From Thermoplasmata archaeon (GTDB taxonomy: Bacteria; Actinomycetota; Acidimicrobiia; Acidimicrobiales; Acidimicrobiaceae), in assembly GCA_021836665.1 (NCBI GenBank), contig JAKBHQ010000477.1, positions 1 through 9,647 on the forward strand: 9,647 nt of DNA, read 5' to 3'. The notes beneath the pieces were generated by a model. That model saw nothing but the letters and a program-made list of their open reading frames with translations, made no database searches and was not told the origin of the DNA. A program made the translations under genes and the position numbers. Shown here piece after piece: positions 6,656-9,647 of the stretch. Each line of letters starts with the position of its first letter. The stretch's first letter is position 1.

Positions 6656-6956
6656 AATTCGGGTCGACCCTGCAATCCGACCTGAAGCCAATTTCAGTAC
6701 TGGTCAGGGGAATGACTTGCTGCGAGGGCGACGGTTCCTTTCTGGGCGAACCACAGCGACCTCTTCTATGTTAAGAAACTGTGCTCCCGACCGCAAAAGC
6801 CAGCGGATGAGTAATCCAATCCCTAATAAATGCGACTGACGCAACAATGAGGTGGTCGACTTTGGACCTAATCAGAAAAGTCAACTGCCAAACGTATTTA
6901 ACATGAGAATGCCAGGCCAATAAATTAATGATGCGTCCTCACTGAGCTGTCTCTAC

Positions 6957-6974
6957 TAGCGATTGGAATCGCTA
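6957..6974. promoter_or_regulatory. 18-bp palindrome, probable operator
   Basis: TAGCGATT-GG-AATCGCTA has exact 8-bp arms around a 2-base centre. It ends 20 bases before the TAGGAT -10 box and so reaches the -35 position of the lipoprotein promoter. A symmetric site of this size fits a dimeric helix-turn-helix regulator. The binding protein is unknown, and I saw no second full copy in the window. Confidence 0.55.
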
Positions 6975-6994
6975 CGCTTCGGGCAGTGAGGGTA

Positions 6995-7000
6995 TAGGAT
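6995..7000 (+). promoter_or_regulatory. -10 box (TANNNT) of a probable leaderless transcript
   Basis: TAGGAT is followed by six bases (CGTGTC) and then the GTG start codon. This places the expected transcription start on or next to the GTG, the arrangement of leaderless mRNAs common in Actinobacteria. The overlapping AGGA (6996-6999, 7 bases before the GTG) could instead be read as a ribosome binding site of a leadered transcript. Both readings support GTG 7007 as the start. Confidence 0.5.
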
Positions 7001-7006
7001 CGTGTC

Positions 7007-9088
7007 GTGGGATCGTTCTTCGGCCAAAAAACTTGCCCGAGGGAAGCAATGCTTGCTCTTGCGGTCCTCCTTGGTGGGTGCGGACAAGTAGCACAAATAG
7101 CAAATGCACATTCAGCCACATTGCCCCAAGTCCAACACACCTCATTTGCTGGAGAAGGGTGTTCGAAATCCAACTTCGGGAATTACGGACTCTCCCAGTC
7201 CATGAGTGGAGCTATCTCGTCGTGCTTACGCATTAGCGCAGTCCCTAGTGGCTCATACTCCATAGCGCTGTATCAAATTCCCTCTCCAAAAGGGAGCGCT
7301 TCGGCCGCAAAAGGTTTAAAGATTCCTACCGGAGGCGCTACAAATCCCGAGGTGAAGTTGGCCCTATCTCCAAGCTCGGGGCCTCCTGGAACCAGGGTCC
7401 AGGTGACTGGCAGGCTAGTTAGTCCGCCTGCCCAGCAGGTAGCACACGCTAATTTGTGTTGGGACAGTTGCGCAAAGGGTCTCCAGTACTCTGGAGTAAG
7501 GTTCAAATGGCTCAATCCGACCACTTTCGAAACCAGTATGGTCGTCCCGAATGCGCCATGGATTACAGTCAACCCCGTCAAGATAAGTCCGCTGATCTCC
7601 GGGAATTACGCCATTGGAGCACAGTGTCTAGGTGTCCTATCTGGCTGCGCCTTAGGCAGTTCGGAAGGCTCCGCCACATTCCACTTATCGGTTCCTAAAG
7701 GATCAACTTCCTGGTGCAAAACGACTTCAAACTGCGCCTTTCTTGCGACAAGTCCTAAGGAGGCTTTCCCGGGCGATGTCATAAAAATAACGGGTTTTGC
7801 CCCACTGCTGTCGGTGATTGGGTCGGATCACCCCTTTGTGTTCCAACTACAGATGAATCCCGGTGGGCCCAAGGGACCAGAAGTGAGCATAAGGAAGACG
7901 ACCAAGCTCAATTTTTCGATAAACAATATCTACTTCGGCCATGCTCCGCTGAGAGTGCTAGCCCCTCCGACCTTCGCCAGCTTAGGCAACTTGACGCCCA
8001 CCGCATTGGTCTCTGCGGGTCTGCCACCGATATCTACCGGTCCAGCAGGTAGCGGTCTCATCGAATGGTGCGGAAAAGGAACTGTCAATCTCGTAGGACG
8101 AAACGGAACCACCACCATCTCAACAGCCCCGGTAGCTCCACTGCTAAAACAGCTCGGCTTTGGATCGGTCGGACCTCCTGGATCGCCCCCCAGTTGTGAT
8201 GCGGTAGCGTCCGAAGGGGCTGGGGCTGTTCCGAAGCTGGTAGTTGCGGCCTTTACTGTGGCGCCAGAGAAGTATGCCCCACCAATTGCTGAAGTCGCAC
8301 TCATGACAAAAAATGGCGGAGCGACCTGGGGGGCAGTTCCGGTTCCCAAAGGCGCCAGCATGGACGGCTTCGGTGGATTTCGCTACCAAGGTACTCTGCT
8401 TGAGCTCCTGTACCAACGTGACTTTTCACCTAATCTGCCGCCTTCGACAATCGCCACTCCCCTGGTGGAAGGGACCAACAACGGAGGGGACACCTGGAGG
8501 GCTCAGAATCTATCGTGTCCTACTGCTGGACCCTGTGTCTCGCTTGGTCCTTTTACCGACGGCAACTGCGCCGGAGCAATAGGCTCTGATCAGCCTCTCA
8601 TATATAGCCCCAACCACGGCAAAACGTGGCTCCAACCAAGTTGGCCCAGAAACCTACGGACCTGCTCCGCAACCCAGCTCGCCACGATATCGCCTGGCCG
8701 GGATCTGCTTGTCGAGTCCGATTCACAATACTTGCTTCGGGTTTCATCAAAGGGCGGAAGGACTTGGACCGATGTCAGCATGCCCTTGCCTCCTGGCACC
8801 AACCCAGGCTTTCCCTTTGGAGTTGGAGGCCCGAGTCTAACCTTACTTCCAGATGGAGCGCTTTTAGTTACGGGACAGCGCTCTAATACCCAGAGCTGGG
8901 AGTTACTCAAACCTCGTGCGACCAAGTGGTGCAGGGTGGTCGGTCTGGCAAAAGGAATTCAGCGATCTGCAAGTTTTGGTCCGATCGGAGTAATCGGAAA
9001 CATGCTGTGGTGGTTTCCCGCTATAAATAACCCGAGTTCCTCGGTTAGGCAGCTGAAAATCAGCGACATACACTGCCAAATTAAATGA
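7007..9088 (+). CDS. Secreted lipoprotein with TIG-like domains and an Asp-box beta-propeller
   Basis: A 693-residue protein starting at GTG. The N-terminus is a lipoprotein signal: a short region with Lys8 and Arg12, the hydrophobic stretch MLALAVLLGG, and the lipobox LGGC with Cys25 as the expected lipidated residue, so it should sit on the outer face of the cytoplasmic membrane. ATG 7049 (Met15) is an alternative start but would remove the charged region. Two TIG/Ig-like units follow, marked by LSPSSGPPGTRVQVTG (about 120-240) and TSPKEAFPGDVIKITG (about 255-320). The C-terminal part (about 395-690) has four Asp-box-like motifs ending at Trp441, Trp497, Trp541 and Trp587, as in BNR/sialidase-type beta-propellers. 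Numerous spaced Cys pairs (CWDSC, CLGVLSGC, WCKTTSNC) suggest disulfides, consistent with export. I do not see the sialidase FRIP motif or arginine triad, so no enzyme activity is claimed. Binding of polymer or surface is a reasonable guess. It stands alone, convergent with the CoxG-like gene. Confidence 0.82.
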   Translation: MGSFFGQKTCPREAMLALAVLLGGCGQVAQIANAHSATLPQVQHTSFAGEGCSKSNFGNYGLSQSMSGAISSCLRISAVPSGSYSIALYQIPSPKGSASAAKGLKIPTGGATNPEVKLALSPSSGPPGTRVQVTGRLVSPPAQQVAHANLCWDSCAKGLQYSGVRFKWLNPTTFETSMVVPNAPWITVNPVKISPLISGNYAIGAQCLGVLSGCALGSSEGSATFHLSVPKGSTSWCKTTSNCAFLATSPKEAFPGDVIKITGFAPLLSVIGSDHPFVFQLQMNPGGPKGPEVSIRKTTKLNFSINNIYFGHAPLRVLAPPTFASLGNLTPTALVSAGLPPISTGPAGSGLIEWCGKGTVNLVGRNGTTTISTAPVAPLLKQLGFGSVGPPGSPPSCDAVASEGAGAVPKLVVAAFTVAPEKYAPPIAEVALMTKNGGATWGAVPVPKGASMDGFGGFRYQGTLLELLYQRDFSPNLPPSTIATPLVEGTNNGGDTWRAQNLSCPTAGPCVSLGPFTDGNCAGAIGSDQPLIYSPNHGKTWLQPSWPRNLRTCSATQLATISPGRDLLVESDSQYLLRVSSKGGRTWTDVSMPLPPGTNPGFPFGVGGPSLTLLPDGALLVTGQRSNTQSWELLKPRATKWCRVVGLAKGIQRSASFGPIGVIGNMLWWFPAINNPSSSVRQLKISDIHCQIK
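8309..8767 (+). repeat. Four Asp-box-like repeats in the lipoprotein
   Basis: The motifs are KNGGATW (435-441), NNGGDTW (491-497), PNHGKTW (535-541) and SKGGRTW (581-587). Trp spacings of 56, 44 and 46 residues match blades of a beta-propeller. Each keeps the xxGxTW core of the Asp-box; only the second retains Asp at the variable position before TW, and the usual leading Asp is replaced by Asn, Lys or His. Confidence 0.75.
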
Positions 9089-9325
9089 ACTAGTCGAAAT
9101 GAAATAACCGGCTTCGAACTTCGAGAATTAACAATCCAACGATAAATCGATCACCGAAGAGTGCCAAAATAAAATGCGACATAGCAAGACGAAAGTGAGT
9201 TCAACTTGGGGACTGTCTCTTCCAGTTGCTAGTCAGAACAAGCTGCTAGCTGCAATCTTTACTCTCTAAGTTAGCCTTCGATGCAGTGAGGCCGCTACAT
9301 CACGAATCATTCGCCGTTCATACCA
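9089..9325. other. Convergent intergenic region
   Basis: This spacer lies between the stops of the lipoprotein gene and the CoxG-like gene. It is AT-rich at its left end. No strong terminator hairpin is seen; TTCGAACTTCGAG near 9113-9125 is only a short direct repeat. A 31-codon frame (9174-9269) has no ribosome binding site and is not called. Confidence 0.4.
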
Positions 9326-9647
9326 CTATTGCCTTGGGTCTGAACCGCTAGTGCCGGAGCTTCTCCGCAACCAACCGAGTCGCTTACCGAGGAGACTGAG
9401 CAATATGTGAAATACGCTGGCTGACTTGTAGCTGGGCATAGCTTCTTCGCCCCTGGCCGTGGCGTCAACCGCCGCTGCGAACTCCTCAAACATCCGCTGG
9501 CTGACGTCGCCGGAAAGCGACCGACCAAAACCAGCGATACGCCCGACAAGGAAGACGCGTGCGCTGGCCCGTAGTCGAGTTCCCCGATCATCGGCGATAG
9601 CACGAATCTCTATTTCCGCTTGCGCTCGCCCGCCGGAGGCGTCGTTT
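9326..9647 (-). CDS. CoxG-like SRPBCC family protein (C-terminal part, 5' end outside the window)
   Basis: A minus-strand frame enters from the right edge and closes with TAG at 9328-9326, giving 106 visible residues. The pattern matches the second half of a CoxG/SRPBCC ligand-binding domain: GGRAQAEIEIRAIADD, then GTRLRASARVFLVGRIAGFG, and the terminal helix SGDVSQRMFEEFAAAVDA. CoxG was named from carbon monoxide dehydrogenase clusters, where it is tied to enzyme maturation or membrane attachment, but many homologues lie outside such clusters. After the domain a hydrophobic stretch (SVFHILLSLLGKRLGWL) could touch the membrane, followed by a short basic and polar tail. The role here cannot be settled without the upstream genes. 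No start codon is visible. Confidence 0.8.
   Translation of the reverse strand, partial: NDASGGRAQAEIEIRAIADDRGTRLRASARVFLVGRIAGFGRSLSGDVSQRMFEEFAAAVDATARGEEAMPSYKSASVFHILLSLLGKRLGWLRRSSGTSGSDPRQ

Larger units (their letters stand above)
6618..7006. other. Intergenic region between synthetase and lipoprotein genes
   Basis: No convincing gene. Two short plus frames (6586-6774 and 6645-6839) overlap the synthetase end or the hairpin and have no domain. From the left it holds the 10-bp-stem hairpin (6629-6655), a 10-bp palindrome GGGTCGACCC (6661-6670), featureless sequence up to about 6950, then the operator-like palindrome and the promoter of the lipoprotein gene. Confidence 0.5.

Noticed and set aside
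6661..6670. GGGTCGACCC 10-bp palindrome
   Set aside because: Exact, but short and GC-rich, away from any promoter signal; chance occurrence is likely.
9174..9269. 31-codon plus-strand small ORF in the convergent spacer
   Set aside because: AT-rich upstream without a Shine-Dalgarno sequence, not coupled to any gene, and no conserved feature.
9307..9603. 98-codon minus-strand frame at the right edge
   Set aside because: It is out of frame with the CoxG-like reading frame, which shows a clear SRPBCC pattern on the same strand.
1..9647. CRISPR arrays, tRNA or rRNA genes, insertion sequences, phage or toxin-antitoxin genes
   Set aside because: Scanned for by eye on both strands; no regular repeat-spacer pattern, cloverleaf, transposase or integrase motif was seen.

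Overview
The window looks like chromosomal DNA of a bacterium of intermediate GC content (slightly above half by eye). An actinobacterial origin is my best inference, possibly an acidimicrobial-type lineage. It rests on three things: a barrel-less PPDK-like protein of a kind found in Actinobacteria, a TANNNT-type -10 placed directly before a GTG start (leaderless style), and a lipoprotein with TIG-like and Asp-box repeats. No rRNA, tRNA, CRISPR array, insertion sequence or phage gene was found.

Layout from left to right. Positions 1-139 hold no convincing gene. A thiolase (acetyl-CoA C-acyltransferase) lies on the minus strand at 140-1315. A 425-base divergent intergenic region (1316-1740) carries a TATAAT-type promoter for the plus-strand unit. 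That unit is a PPDK-like protein with the ATP-grasp and phosphohistidine domains but no PEP/pyruvate-binding barrel (1741-3429), followed 38 bases later by a winged-helix protein of unknown function (3468-4100). A 379-base spacer rich in dyad symmetries comes next. It ends in a previously unlisted 22-codon small ORF (4480-4548), whose stop overlaps the ATG of a fused NDP-forming acyl-CoA synthetase (4545-6617) as ATGA. A 10-bp-stem hairpin follows the synthetase stop. A second spacer (6618-7006) ends with an 18-bp palindrome and a probable leaderless promoter. These precede a large secreted lipoprotein with TIG-like domains and four Asp-box repeats (7007-9088). At the right edge, on the minus strand, is the C-terminal part of a CoxG-like SRPBCC protein (9326-9647, cut by the window).

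The three metabolic genes belong to acyl-CoA and PEP/pyruvate chemistry. The thiolase makes or cleaves acetoacetyl- or 3-ketoacyl-CoA. The NDP-forming synthetase interconverts an acyl-CoA with its acid plus ATP. The PPDK-like protein can in principle autophosphorylate from ATP but lacks the domain that would pass the phosphate to pyruvate. The most noteworthy items are this barrel-less PPDK plus winged-helix pair, the small ORF coupled to the synthetase, and the operator-plus-leaderless promoter of the lipoprotein gene. All functions are read from sequence patterns only; no database search was run.
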